Shown here in pieces: positions 18,877-27,687 of a stretch of DNA of 64,000 nucleotides; position 1 is the first letter of the stretch; every line of letters starts with the position of its first letter. The DNA comes from Pseudomonas sp. BGI-2. Lineage in GTDB: Bacteria > Pseudomonadota > Gammaproteobacteria > Pseudomonadales > Pseudomonadaceae. Made by a program: the position numbers and the translations under genes. The notes beneath the pieces were generated by a model that had not been told where the DNA came from, did not search any database, and worked only from the letters and a program-made list of their open reading frames with translations. Location of the stretch: assembly GCF_004310295.1 (NCBI RefSeq), contig NZ_SISB01000007.1:105204-169203 (forward strand). The letters run 5' to 3'.

Positions 18877-20346
18877 CTAATCAACACTACGCGGCAACTG
18901 CAACGTCACCCGCAACCCGCCTTCACGCAGGTTTTGCAGGCTGACCTCACCGCCATGGCTGTGCGCAATGTTGCGCGCAATCCCCAGGCCCAAGCCATAA
19001 CCCTGCTGCTGCCCGGCCAGCCGGAAGTGCGGCTCGAACACCTGCTCCATCCGCTGCTCCGGCACGCCCGGCCCTTCATCATCGACATGCAGGATGAAGG
19101 CGCTCTCGTCGTCATCGATATGCAAATGTGCGTTCTGCCCATACTTCAACGCGTTGTCGATCAGGTTGCCGATGCAACGCTTGAGCGCCAGCGGTTTGCC
19201 CGGGTACGCCGCCAGCGCCCGGCCCTGCTGAGTCACACGACCATTGCCGTTGGGCGCCAGATACGGCTCCACCAGACAGTCGAGCACATGATTGAGGTCC
19301 ACCGGCTCGATGTTTTCGTGGATGTCAGTGTCTTTCACGCATTGCAGCGCGCCTTTGACCAGCAGCTCCAATTCATCCAGATCGCGGCCGAACTTGGCTT
19401 GCAGCTGTTCGTCTTCGAGCAATTCGACCCGCAGCCGCAGCCGGGTGATCGGCGTGCGCAAGTCGTGGGAGATGGCGCTGAACAACTGGCTGCGCTCGGT
19501 CAGGTAGCGGCTGATGCGTTCGCGCATCGCATTGAAGGCGCGGCCCACTTCGACCACTTCACTGCCGCCGCCCTCGGCCATCGGCTCGACTTCGGCACCG
19601 AGAGACATGTCCCGCGCCGCCCGCGCCAAACGCTTGAGCGGACGGCTCTGCCAGTGCACCAGCAGGCCGATGAACAACAGCAAGAAACCGCTGGTGAGGA
19701 CGATGAACCAGACTTGCTGCGCCGGCAGGCCTTGCTCTTCAAGACTGGTGTAAGGCTCGGGCAAGAGCGAGGCGATGTACAGCCACTCGCCCGGCGCCAT
19801 TTGGATTTGCGTGACCAGCACGGGCGGGTTCACCGGCTCCAGGGTGAGCGCGTAATGCGCCCATGAGCGCGGCAATTCATCGAGTTTCAGCCCGCTGTTG
19901 AAGATCCGCAGGTCTTCGGGGCTGACGAAGGTCACCGAAATATCCGTGTCTTGGCCGAGAGACTCGCGCAACACCTGGTCCACCGTCTTGAGCACGGCTT
20001 CCTTGCGCGGGGTGATAGGCAGCACTTCCATGCCCAAGGGCTTGTCGTTGAGCGTCACCACGAAACGGGTGCCGCCCATGCTGCGCAATTGATCGAGCAC
20101 CAATGGACGAAATGCGACCGGCAGCGAGCGAAAGTAACTGACGCTGGCCGTCATCGAATGGGCGAGGCTGCGGGCACTGGTGACCAGGCCTTCGAGCTGG
20201 GTGGCGCGCAGTTGCGACACCCAGATCACGCTCGACAACGTCTGCGCGAACAACACGGCCAACAGAGTCAGCAGCAACATGCGCCCGAGCAGCGAACGCG
20301 GCACCGGCACGCGAGCGGCGAGCGTGCGGAAAAACTCAGTGGCCAT
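18877..20346 (-). CDS. gtrS: Sensor histidine kinase GtrS (glucose two-component system)
   Basis: Membrane sensor kinase of 489 residues. TM1 is at about 20-42, a periplasmic sensor domain at 45-210, and TM2 at 211-231. Then come a HAMP linker, the H-box FSAISHDLRTP with phospho-accepting His294, the N-box NLIDNALKYG, and G-boxes DDEGPGVPE and GYGLGLGIARNIAHSHGG. In P. aeruginosa GtrS senses 2-ketogluconate and 6-phosphogluconate and controls glucose uptake and toxA-linked genes through GltR. I start it at 20346, overlapping gltR by 11 bases. Confidence 0.88.
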   Translation of the reverse strand: MATEFFRTLAARVPVPRSLLGRMLLLTLLAVLFAQTLSSVIWVSQLRATQLEGLVTSARSLAHSMTASVSYFRSLPVAFRPLVLDQLRSMGGTRFVVTLNDKPLGMEVLPITPRKEAVLKTVDQVLRESLGQDTDISVTFVSPEDLRIFNSGLKLDELPRSWAHYALTLEPVNPPVLVTQIQMAPGEWLYIASLLPEPYTSLEEQGLPAQQVWFIVLTSGFLLLFIGLLVHWQSRPLKRLARAARDMSLGAEVEPMAEGGGSEVVEVGRAFNAMRERISRYLTERSQLFSAISHDLRTPITRLRLRVELLEDEQLQAKFGRDLDELELLVKGALQCVKDTDIHENIEPVDLNHVLDCLVEPYLAPNGNGRVTQQGRALAAYPGKPLALKRCIGNLIDNALKYGQNAHLHIDDDESAFILHVDDEGPGVPEQRMEQVFEPHFRLAGQQQGYGLGLGIARNIAHSHGGEVSLQNLREGGLRVTLQLPRSVD

Positions 20347-21064
20347 TGCTGGCAACCACATTGGCTGCCAGTTGGTAGCCGCTGCCGCGCACGGTACGGA
20401 TCAGTCGCGGCGGCTTTTCGGTATCGCGCAGACGCTGACGCAAACGGCTGACCGCCATGTCGACGATGCGATCAAGCGGCATCAAATCGCGGCCTCGGGT
20501 GGCGTTGCCGATGGTGTCGCGATCGAGGATTTCCTGAGGATGATCGAGAAACAGTTTCAGCAGCGCAAAATCGGCGCCTGAGAGAATCACTTCTTCACCG
20601 TCGATGTGGAACAACCGGTGACTGACCATGTCCAGCCGCCAGTCATCGAACGCCAGCACTTCACCGCCGGAGCGCTCCTGACCGAACTGGGCGCGGCGCA
20701 AAAGGGCCTTGATGCGTGCCTGCAATTCACGGGGGCTGAAGGGTTTGCCGAGGTAATCGTCGGCGCCCAGCTCCAGGCCGATAACGCGGTCGGCCTCGTC
20801 GGAGCTGGCGGTGAGCATGATGATCGGCACCTGCGCCTGGCGCGGGTGCTGGCGAATCCAGCGGCAGAGGCTGAAACCGTCTTCGTCCGGCAGCATCACG
20901 TCGAGGATCACCAGATCGCTCGGCGCTTCATTCATCGCTTGGCGAAAGCCTGCGCCATCGGGCGTGGTACGGACCTGGAAACCGGCGCGGGTCAGGTAGG
21001 TGTCCAGCAACTCGCGTATCTCTTGATCGTCATCGACCAACAAAATCGACCTGACTGAGCTCAC
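20336..21064 (-). CDS. gltR: Response regulator GltR (OmpR family)
   Basis: DNA-binding response regulator of 242 residues: receiver domain with acidic DDD at 11-13, phospho-acceptor Asp55 in VILDVMLP and conserved Lys in YLGKPF, followed by an OmpR winged helix (about 135-235, ending RTVRGSGYQL). It pairs with GtrS and is known to activate oprB and the gts glucose transport genes. The start is GTG at 21064. AACAACAAGG overlaps the ribosome-binding site, another CA motif. Confidence 0.92.
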   Translation of the reverse strand: MSSVRSILLVDDDQEIRELLDTYLTRAGFQVRTTPDGAGFRQAMNEAPSDLVILDVMLPDEDGFSLCRWIRQHPRQAQVPIIMLTASSDEADRVIGLELGADDYLGKPFSPRELQARIKALLRRAQFGQERSGGEVLAFDDWRLDMVSHRLFHIDGEEVILSGADFALLKLFLDHPQEILDRDTIGNATRGRDLMPLDRIVDMAVSRLRQRLRDTEKPPRLIRTVRGSGYQLAANVVASNGH

Positions 21065-21076
21065 GGGGCGGCGTCC

Positions 21077-21084
21077 TTGTTGTT
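21077..21084 (-). promoter_or_regulatory. CA motif in the gltR leader
   Basis: AACAACAA runs into the AAGGA ribosome-binding site of gltR. Hfq/Crc control is inferred. Confidence 0.5.
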
Positions 21085-21140
21085 GGAATTGGGCGGATTA
21101 TGCCTGATCGTGCGTAAATCTATGTTGTCTGTTCCGGCCT

Positions 21141-21207
21141 CTTCGCGGGCAAGCCACGCTCCTACAGGATTTACGCGGACCTTGTAGGAGCGAGGCTTGC
21201 CCGCGAA
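21141..21207. repeat. REPIN, GTAGGAGCG type (outward arms), between glk and gltR
   Basis: Two REP units with a short centre in the 158-base gap between glk and gltR. The gap shows no terminator other than this structure. Confidence 0.85.
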
Positions 21208-21222
21208 TGAGTCGACTCGGTC

Positions 21223-22173
21223 TTAAGCCTGATCGAGAGCCACACCCGCGCCAACAAGGCCAGAATACGGCGCCGTCACCAGCCACACGGGGATGCCTTT
21301 GAAGTAATCGCTCATGCAGCCTTTGTCGACGAAGCATCGGGCGAAACCGCTTTCGACGAAGAAATCGGCAAACCGTGGAATCACCCCGCCGACGATGTAC
21401 ACGCCACCGCGTCCACCTGTGGTCAGCACGTTATTGCCAGCCACACGGCCGAGCCAGCAGCAAAACTGCTCCAGCACTTCCAGCGCAATCGGATCGCCGG
21501 CCAGACCGGCAGCGGTAATCGACTCCGGGGTATCGAGCACCGGCTCATGGCCGTCCACCGCACAAATCGCCCGGTAGACCCGAGGCAAACCGCTGCCGCT
21601 CAACGCGGTTTCAGCGCTGACATGCCCGATCTCATTGAAGATGTGTTGCCACAGTTGCGTTTCACGCGGGCTGCTCAAGGGCAAATCGACGTGACCGCCC
21701 TCCCCCGGCAATGCGGCGAAACGGCCTTCGCCCAGGTCCAGCAACGTGCCAACACCCAGGCCTGTGCCCGGACCGATCACCACGGCAGGGCGCAACGGTT
21801 CCGGCGTGCCTTCGCAGACCACCCGAAACTCGTCCGGCTGCAAACGGGTCATGCCCAGCGCCATCGCCGAGAAATCATTGACCAGCAACAATTGTTCGAC
21901 CTGCAAGGTCTTGCAGAAACCCTTGCGGCTGAGCCGCCAGTGGTTGTTGGTGAACTTGAATTCGTCACCGCTCACCGGGCCGGCCACCGACAGGCACACC
22001 GAGCCGATCGAACCCAACGCCAGGCCAAGCCCGCTCAGGTAGAGGGCAATCGCCTCTTCCGGGCTGGCGTGGTCGGCTGTTGCCAGCACCTGGATCGATT
22101 CCAGCTGCTGGTTTTTCCACAACGCGAAACGTGCGTTGGTCCCACCGATGTCACCGACCAAAGCCAGTTTCAA
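21223..22173 (-). CDS. glk: Glucokinase
   Basis: ATP-dependent glucokinase of 316 residues that makes glucose-6-phosphate. The N-terminal phosphate motif [13 protein letters not shown] (8-20) and [12 protein letters not shown] with the catalytic Asp are visible, together with [11 protein letters not shown] and [10 protein letters not shown]. The start is a rare TTG at 22173 that overlaps the edd stop as TTGA, so translation depends on edd. Homologues begin at the same [13 protein letters not shown]. Confidence 0.95.
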   Translation of the reverse strand: MKLALVGDIGGTNARFALWKNQQLESIQVLATADHASPEEAIALYLSGLGLALGSIGSVCLSVAGPVSGDEFKFTNNHWRLSRKGFCKTLQVEQLLLVNDFSAMALGMTRLQPDEFRVVCEGTPEPLRPAVVIGPGTGLGVGTLLDLGEGRFAALPGEGGHVDLPLSSPRETQLWQHIFNEIGHVSAETALSGSGLPRVYRAICAVDGHEPVLDTPESITAAGLAGDPIALEVLEQFCCWLGRVAGNNVLTTGGRGGVYIVGGVIPRFADFFVESGFARCFVDKGCMSDYFKGIPVWLVTAPYSGLVGAGVALDQA

Positions 22174-23996
22174 TTAAGCGTCTCCAGGGCAGAAGTAAAG
22201 GCGCTGGCGCCCTGCTCTGCGGAGCTGAAGGCCATGCGCATGAAACCAAACAGTTCGCGCCCGCTGCCAATGTTATTGCCCAACAAGCCCTTGGCCGGGG
22301 TGCGCGCTGCGAATTCTTCGGCGTCCACCTTAAGCTCCAGGGTGCCTTTGACGCCATCGACGCGGATGATATCGCCCTCTTGCACCCGAGCAAGAGCGCC
22401 GCCGACATAAGCTTCGGGACTGACATGAATCGCCGCCGGGATTTTCCCCGACGCGCCGGACATGCGCCCGTCAGTCACCAGCGCCACTTTGAAGCCGCGA
22501 TCCTGCAGCACGCCGAGGAACGGCGTCATCTTGTGCAGTTCCGGCATGCCATTGGAACGCGGACCCTGGAAGCGCATCACCGCAACAAAATCCTTCTCCA
22601 GCAAACCGGCCTTGAACGCATCGGCCAAATCCTGCTGGTCCTGGAACACCATCGCCGGTGCTTCGACGATCTGGTTTTCCAAAGCGACGGCGGAGACTTT
22701 CATCACACCGCGACCGAGATTGCCTTCCATTACCCGCAAGCCGCCCTCTGGCGAAAACGCACGCGAAACCGGGCGCAGGATGGTTTCGTCGAGGCTGTCG
22801 GTCACGCCTTCGCGCCAGACCAGCTCGCCGTTATCGAGGAACGGTTCCTGGGTGTAGCGGCTCAGGCCGTGGCCCAGCACGGTGTTGACGTTTTCGTGCA
22901 GCAAGCCGGCTTCCAGCAGTTCGCGGATCAGGAACGACATGCCGCCCGCCGCCTGGAAGTGGTTGATGTCGGCTTTGCCGTTCGGGTAGACGTGGCTCAG
23001 GGTCGGCACGACTTCGGAGAGGTCGGCCATGTCTTGCCAGGTCAATTGAATACCGGCAGCCATCGCGATGGCCGGCATGTGCAGGGTGTGGTTGGTCGAG
23101 CCGCCAGTCGCGTTCAGCGCCACGATAGAGTTGACCAGCGAACGCTCATCGACGATTTCACCGATCGGCATGAAGTTGCCATTTTGCTTGGTCAGGCGCG
23201 TGACCTGATGCGCCGCTTCGCGGGTCAGGGCATCGCGCAGCGGGGTGTTCGGGTTGACGAAAGAAGAGCCCGGCAAGTGCAGGCCCATGACTTCCATCAG
23301 CAGCTGGTTGGTGTTGGCGGTGCCGTAAAAAGTGCAGGTGCCGGGGCTGTGGTAGGAATTCATTTCCGATTCCAGCAGCTCTTCGCGGCTGGCCTTGCCT
23401 TCGGCATAGCGCTGGCGCACATCGGCTTTCTGCTTGTTGGAAATGCCGGAGACCATCGGTCCACCCGGTACGAAGATCATCGGCAGATGACCGAAGCGCA
23501 ACGCGCCCATCATCAGGCCCGGCACGATCTTGTCGCAGATGCCGAGCATCAGCGCGCCATCGAACATGTTGTGGGACAGCGCCACGGCGGTGGACAGCGC
23601 GATCACTTCGCGGCTTGGCAGGCTCAGTTCCATGCCCGGCTCGCCCTGAGTCACGCCATCGCACATCGCTGGAGTACCGCCGGCGAATTGGCCGACAGAG
23701 CCGATCTCGCGCAGGGCTTTTTTGATCTGTTCAGGAAAGACTTCGTACGGCTGATGCGCCGAGAGCATGTCGTTATATGACGAAACAATCGCAATGTTGG
23801 CGGAGTTCATCATCCGCAGACTGTTTTTGTCTTCGGTGCCGCAACCGGCCACGCCGTGGGCGAAGTTGGCGCATTGCAGCTTGCCGCGCATCGGACCGTC
23901 GCTGGCTGCATCGCGAATGAGCGCAAGGTAAGCCTCACGGGTTGCACGGCTGCGGGCGATAAGCCGTTCGGTGACCTCAATTACGCGGGGATGCAT
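22170..23996 (-). CDS. edd: 6-phosphogluconate dehydratase
   Basis: Fe-S dehydratase of the IlvD/Edd family that converts 6-phosphogluconate to KDPG. It has 608 residues, the normal length. [20 protein letters not shown] holds a cluster-ligand Cys; [15 protein letters not shown] and [15 protein letters not shown] are family blocks. It is first in edd-glk-gltR-gtrS and divergent from gap. The intergenic region carries two HexR-like operators. Confidence 0.97.
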   Translation of the reverse strand: MHPRVIEVTERLIARSRATREAYLALIRDAASDGPMRGKLQCANFAHGVAGCGTEDKNSLRMMNSANIAIVSSYNDMLSAHQPYEVFPEQIKKALREIGSVGQFAGGTPAMCDGVTQGEPGMELSLPSREVIALSTAVALSHNMFDGALMLGICDKIVPGLMMGALRFGHLPMIFVPGGPMVSGISNKQKADVRQRYAEGKASREELLESEMNSYHSPGTCTFYGTANTNQLLMEVMGLHLPGSSFVNPNTPLRDALTREAAHQVTRLTKQNGNFMPIGEIVDERSLVNSIVALNATGGSTNHTLHMPAIAMAAGIQLTWQDMADLSEVVPTLSHVYPNGKADINHFQAAGGMSFLIRELLEAGLLHENVNTVLGHGLSRYTQEPFLDNGELVWREGVTDSLDETILRPVSRAFSPEGGLRVMEGNLGRGVMKVSAVALENQIVEAPAMVFQDQQDLADAFKAGLLEKDFVAVMRFQGPRSNGMPELHKMTPFLGVLQDRGFKVALVTDGRMSGASGKIPAAIHVSPEAYVGGALARVQEGDIIRVDGVKGTLELKVDAEEFAARTPAKGLLGNNIGSGRELFGFMRMAFSSAEQGASAFTSALETLN

Positions 23997-24116
23997 GTGT
24001 AGAACTCCAGGCTAACGGATGTGGCGACCTGATTGTCTATGCTGAGCAAGCGCCGGTGTCGATGGGATGACAGACGGTTTTCTTGATCGGTCGGACCAGT
24101 TGATTCAGGTCACTCG

Positions 24117-24131
24117 TTGTAGATTGAACAA
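24117..24131. promoter_or_regulatory. HexR operator (edd-proximal)
   Basis: TTGTAGATTGAACAA fits the HexR consensus TTGT-N7-ACAA exactly. It lies in the divergent edd-gap region, where HexR represses both genes in P. putida. Confidence 0.75.
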
Positions 24132-24178
24132 AATATTGCCATTAAAAAGGCTTGTTTTCTATTTTTATGCGAATAATC

Positions 24179-24193
24179 TTGTAATTCCAACAA
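24179..24193. promoter_or_regulatory. HexR operator (gap-proximal)
   Basis: TTGTAATTCCAACAA is a second exact TTGT-N7-ACAA match, 62 bases from the first and 23 bases before the gap start codon. It overlaps the CA motif of the gap leader. Confidence 0.75.
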
Positions 24194-24196
24194 CAA
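24189..24196 (+). promoter_or_regulatory. CA motif in the gap leader
   Basis: AACAACAA fits AAnAAnAA, 20 bases before the gap ATG, overlapping the HexR site. Confidence 0.45.
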
Positions 24197-24216
24197 AACG
24201 ACGGCGACCCTGTTAA

Positions 24217-25218
24217 ATGACTCTTCGAATCGCAATCAATGGTTTTGGCCGAATTGGCCGTAACGTCCTCCGCGCACTGTATACCCAAGGCTATCGCCAA
24301 GACTTGCAGATCGTTGCCATCAATGACCTGGGCGACAGCGCGATGAACGCTCATCTGCTCAAGTACGACACTGTTCACGGCACGTTCGACGCCGATGTCC
24401 AGCACGATCAGGAAAGCCTGACCGTCAACGGCGACCGTATCGCCGTCAGCGCCATTCGCAACCCGGCCGAGCTACCCTGGGCCGCGGAAAAGATTGATGT
24501 CGTGTTCGAATGCACCGGTCTGTTCACCGACCGTGCCAAAGCCGCCGCGCATATTACGGCCGGCGCGCGCAAAGTGATTATTTCGGCCCCAGCCAAAGGC
24601 GCCGACGCCACCGTGGTTTACGGGGTTAACCACGACATTCTGCGCCAATCGCACCAGATCATTTCCAACGCGTCGTGCACCACCAACTGCCTGGCCCCGG
24701 TGGCTCAAGTGCTGCACCGCGAACTGGGGATCGAAAGCGGTCTGATGACCACGATCCACGCCTACACCAACGACCAGAACCTGACCGACGTCTACCACAC
24801 CGACCCGTACCGCGCCCGCTCGGCCACCCAGAACATGATCCCGAGCAAGACCGGCGCCGCTGAAGCGGTCGGCCTGGTGCTACCGGAACTGGCAGGCAAA
24901 CTGACCGGCATGGCGGTGCGTGTTCCGGTGATCAATGTGTCGCTGGTGGACCTGACCGTGCAGCTCAAGCGTGAAGCGTCGGCCGATGAAGTGAACGCGC
25001 TGCTCAAAGAAGCCAGCCAGCATTCGAAGATTCTCGGCTACAACACCTTGCCGCTGGTCTCCAGCGACTTCAACCACAACCCGCTGTCGTCGATCTTCGA
25101 CGCCAACCACACCAAGTCCAGCGGCAAGCTGCTCAAGGTACTGGCCTGGTACGACAACGAGTGGGGCTTCTCCAACCGCATGCTCGATAACTGCCTGGCG
25201 CTGTGCAACGCAGAGTGA
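24217..25218 (+). CDS. gap: Type I glyceraldehyde-3-phosphate dehydrogenase
   Basis: Oxidises glyceraldehyde-3-phosphate to 1,3-bisphosphoglycerate with NAD+. It has 333 residues, with the Rossmann start [15 protein letters not shown], catalytic Cys154 in [12 protein letters not shown], and the C-terminal [14 protein letters not shown]. In Pseudomonas this HexR-controlled copy acts in glycolytic flow from the Entner-Doudoroff pathway. No strong ribosome-binding site is seen before the ATG at 24217. Confidence 0.96.
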   Translation: MTLRIAINGFGRIGRNVLRALYTQGYRQDLQIVAINDLGDSAMNAHLLKYDTVHGTFDADVQHDQESLTVNGDRIAVSAIRNPAELPWAAEKIDVVFECTGLFTDRAKAAAHITAGARKVIISAPAKGADATVVYGVNHDILRQSHQIISNASCTTNCLAPVAQVLHRELGIESGLMTTIHAYTNDQNLTDVYHTDPYRARSATQNMIPSKTGAAEAVGLVLPELAGKLTGMAVRVPVINVSLVDLTVQLKREASADEVNALLKEASQHSKILGYNTLPLVSSDFNHNPLSSIFDANHTKSSGKLLKVLAWYDNEWGFSNRMLDNCLALCNAE

Positions 25219-25247
25219 CTCTGAGCCTGTTGCGCCGTACCCGACTT

Positions 25248-25351
25248 TGTAGGAGCCAGGCTTGCCGGCGCAGAACGATGACGCGGTCTGACAGATACAT
25301 CGCGCCGCTTGGTTCGCGGGCAAGTCGGATCGCCGCCCGCTCGCTCCTACA
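25248..25351. repeat. Diverged REPIN between gap and mgsA
   Basis: The left arm TGTAGGAGCCAGGCTTGCC is intact. The right arm is interrupted by about 14 extra bases between GGGCAAG and the terminal CTCGCTCCTAC. It is a decayed or hybrid copy. Confidence 0.75.
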
Positions 25352-25401
25352 GGCGATGACGTCCTCAGAATCAGCCTCGAAAATCGCCTGTGGAATAAAC
25401 C

Positions 25402-25866
25402 ATGATCGGTATCAGCTTCACGCAAAAGACCATGGCGGCGCACAAGCGTATCGCCCTGGTCGCCCATGACCACTGCAAGGTGTTTTTGCTGGACTGGGCC
25501 GAGCGGCAGAAAGACAAGCTCGCGCAACATGAACTGGTCGCCACCGGCACTACCGGACTGTTGCTGCAACAACGCCTGGATCTGCCGGTGGAAAGCATGA
25601 TCAGCGGCCCCTTGGGCGGCGATCAACAACTGGGGGCGCGCATCGCCGAGCAGCGGGTCGACATGCTGGTGTTCTTCTGGGACCCGTTCGAACCGCAACC
25701 ACATGACCTGGACATCAAGGCGTTGTTGCGAGTCGCGGCGGTCTGGAATATTCCGGTGGCGTGCAACGAATGCAGCGCCGACTACCTGCTCAGCAGTCCG
25801 ATGATGGAGCAGGCGCATGAACACCGCATCCCCGATTACGCGACCTATCTGCTGGGTCGAGCGTAA
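25402..25866 (+). CDS. mgsA: Methylglyoxal synthase
   Basis: Converts dihydroxyacetone phosphate to methylglyoxal and phosphate, relieving sugar-phosphate stress. It has 154 residues, close to the E. coli enzyme. The catalytic Asp is Asp74 in GPLGGDQQLGARI, and His101 in PQPHDLD matches the active-site His. HDHCKVFLLDWA near residue 22 is another conserved block. It is downstream of gap, beyond a REPIN. Confidence 0.92.
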   Translation: MIGISFTQKTMAAHKRIALVAHDHCKVFLLDWAERQKDKLAQHELVATGTTGLLLQQRLDLPVESMISGPLGGDQQLGARIAEQRVDMLVFFWDPFEPQPHDLDIKALLRVAAVWNIPVACNECSADYLLSSPMMEQAHEHRIPDYATYLLGRA

Positions 25867-25900
25867 CCTTCACAAATCAGCACTTGACCACTCGAGCGGA

Positions 25901-25915
25901 TGATAAGCATTATCA
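25901..25915. promoter_or_regulatory. Fur box upstream of the FecI-type sigma gene
   Basis: TGATAAGCATTATCA matches the Fur 7-1-7 core TGATAATNATTATCA at all but one defined position. It sits 28 bases before the sigma factor start, so iron-Fur repression of the haem locus is expected. Confidence 0.75.
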
Positions 25916-25942
25916 TTCGCTCGAAATGGATCAGGTTCTCCC

Positions 25943-26461
25943 GTGAGTCAATCTCGCTTCAATCACGTCTTCATCGCCCAGCGAGTTTCTCTGCTGCGCA
26001 CGCTGGAGCGGATGGTCAACAATCACAGCACCGCCGAGGACCTCTTACAGGAGACCTACCTGCGAGTGACCCGGGCGCTCAGTGAACGGGCCATCGATCA
26101 CCTTGAACCCTTCGTTTTCCAGACCGCCCGCAACCTGGCGCTGGACCATTTGCGCGCGCGGCGCATTCAGTCGCGCACGATGCTCGACGACGTGCCACTG
26201 GACGTGGTGGAAAGCGTTGCCGCCCCCGCCAGCAGTGCCGAGGATGCTGCCCATGCCGAACAATTGCTGGAGCGTTTGAACGTGAGCCTCAGTGAACTCA
26301 GCCATCGGCAGCAGCAGATTTTCATCCTCAGCCGGCTGCACGGGCACAGTTATCTGGAGATCGCCGAAAAGCTCAACGTCTCTTTGAGCACCGTGCAGAA
26401 AGAACTGAAGCTGATCATGGCGATCTGCATCGGCGTTGCCGAACGGTTAAACGGCGATTGA
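25943..26461 (+). CDS. FecI/HxuI-type ECF sigma factor
   Basis: Extracytoplasmic-function sigma factor of 172 residues. Region 2 (about 10-80) includes AEDLLQETYLRV and FVFQTARNLALDHLRARR; region 4 (about 110-165) includes SHRQQQIFILSRLHGHSYLEIAEKLNVSLSTVQKEL. The following genes are a FecR-type regulator, an STN-containing haem receptor and haem oxygenase, so it should transcribe haem-uptake genes as HxuI does in P. aeruginosa. The start is GTG at 25943 with a weak ribosome-binding site. A Fur box lies upstream. Confidence 0.9.
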   Translation: MSQSRFNHVFIAQRVSLLRTLERMVNNHSTAEDLLQETYLRVTRALSERAIDHLEPFVFQTARNLALDHLRARRIQSRTMLDDVPLDVVESVAAPASSAEDAAHAEQLLERLNVSLSELSHRQQQIFILSRLHGHSYLEIAEKLNVSLSTVQKELKLIMAICIGVAERLNGD

Positions 26462-26584
26462 GTCTGTAGGTTTACTCTCTACCTGCCGGGATCGACTGCG
26501 CTGACCCTCGGGCTTTGCTAACCTTGCCCACTTTCAAGCTTCACTCATAAAACAGCCGTGCACAGACACTGCCGAGGAAACACC

Positions 26585-27565
26585 GTGACGGACACGCTTT
26601 CAGTGCCTCCCCCCGCCCCCCCTCCGCCCTCCCCGGCGCGGGATGCCGCAAGCGCGATGGACCAGGCTCTGGACTGGCTGATCGTGCTGGGCAGTCCGAG
26701 CGAGGAACAGACCCGACAGTTTCATGACTGGCTGGCCGCCGATCCGTTGCATGCCCAAGCGTTCACCAAGGCTCAGGCGATCTGGGATGGTCCGCAAGTG
26801 GTGCAATGCGCAAAAAGCCTGGCCGCCCGGCCGCCGAAAGTGACGGTCCTGTCGCGCCTGCGTCCGCACTGGAAACCGCTCGCCACGGCTGCCGTGCTGA
26901 TCCTCGGTTTGTTCAGTTTCAGCAACCTGCCGATGCGCCTCCAGGCCGATCACTTGACCGTGGTCGGTGAACGCCAGCGCCTGCAACTGGAGGACGGCTC
27001 GAAAGTCCTGCTCAATACCAACTCGGCGTTTTCCAGCACCATCAACGATCAACAGCGCGTGGCCCGGCTGTATCAGGGCGAGGCTTTTTTCGAGGTGCCG
27101 GCCAATCGCGGCCAGCCGCTGGAAATCGATGCCGGACCGGTCAAGGCCAGCGTGCGCGATACCGCGTTTGCCGTGCGCTATCTGGATGGCGTGGCACAGG
27201 TTCGGGTGCAGCGTGGCGATGTCGATCTGCGGGCCACCCGCGACGATGCCCGGGTGCGACTGTCTGCCGGGGAAAGCATCCGCATCGGCCCCAACGGTTT
27301 CGACCGCCCGGCCAAGCTCGATGCTGCCACGGACCTGGCGTGGGTCCAGGGCCGACTGGTGTTCGAGAACTGCCCGCTGAGCCAGGTGCTGGCGGAACTG
27401 CGCCGTTATTATCCGGGCTGGATCATCAACAACAACGAGCAGTTGGCTGATGTCGCCGTGACCGGCAACTACCGTCTCGACCAGCCGCTGGACGTGGTCC
27501 GCTCCCTGGCTCACATCACCTCGGCACGCCTTCAGGAATTCCCCGCTATGGTGATCTTGAACTAA
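26585..27565 (+). CDS. FecR-type anti-sigma/regulator (HxuR-like)
   Basis: Inner-membrane regulator of 326 residues that passes a receptor signal to the ECF sigma factor. An N-terminal cytoplasmic domain has a proline-rich start and the DUF4880-like segment ALDWLIVLGSPSEEQTRQFHDWLAADPLHAQAF. One TM helix is near residues 90-108. The periplasmic FecR domain includes LEDGSKVLLNTNSAF and GEAFFEV, and the C-terminal part resembles an STN-like fold. I chose GTG at 26585 because GAGGA lies just upstream. An earlier GTG at 26558 has no such site. Confidence 0.88.
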   Translation: MTDTLSVPPPAPPPPSPARDAASAMDQALDWLIVLGSPSEEQTRQFHDWLAADPLHAQAFTKAQAIWDGPQVVQCAKSLAARPPKVTVLSRLRPHWKPLATAAVLILGLFSFSNLPMRLQADHLTVVGERQRLQLEDGSKVLLNTNSAFSSTINDQQRVARLYQGEAFFEVPANRGQPLEIDAGPVKASVRDTAFAVRYLDGVAQVRVQRGDVDLRATRDDARVRLSAGESIRIGPNGFDRPAKLDAATDLAWVQGRLVFENCPLSQVLAELRRYYPGWIINNNEQLADVAVTGNYRLDQPLDVVRSLAHITSARLQEFPAMVILN

Positions 27566-27566
27566 A

Positions 27567-27581
27567 TGAGAATTATTTTTA
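27567..27581. promoter_or_regulatory. Fur-like box upstream of the haem receptor
   Basis: TGAGAATTATTTTTA matches the Fur core at most positions and lies about 110 bases before the receptor start. It overlaps the left part of the putative ECF promoter. Confidence 0.5.
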
Positions 27582-27611
27582 CTCGATAGCTGAAGCTCGT
27601 TCGTCTCGTTA
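27576..27611 (+). promoter_or_regulatory. Putative ECF-sigma promoter of the haem receptor
   Basis: TTTTTACT, then 16 bases, then TTCGTCTCGTTA. The same two boxes with the same 16-base spacing occur before the haem oxygenase gene (30302-30337). The right box contains CGTC, common in ECF -10 elements. Recognition by the local sigma factor is inferred. Confidence 0.5.
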
Positions 27612-27687
27612 TAGCCAATGCAATTGATTCGCATCTCGACATGCCAATCAGCACCTATAAAGATTCGTGCGACACGGAGCGCTATCG

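Noticed and set aside
22080..23780. Open frame of 566 codons antisense to edd
   Set aside because: It lies entirely opposite a strongly conserved edd gene (with a little of glk). It has biased composition (many His, Gln, Arg) and no family motif; typical of high-GC third-position bias.
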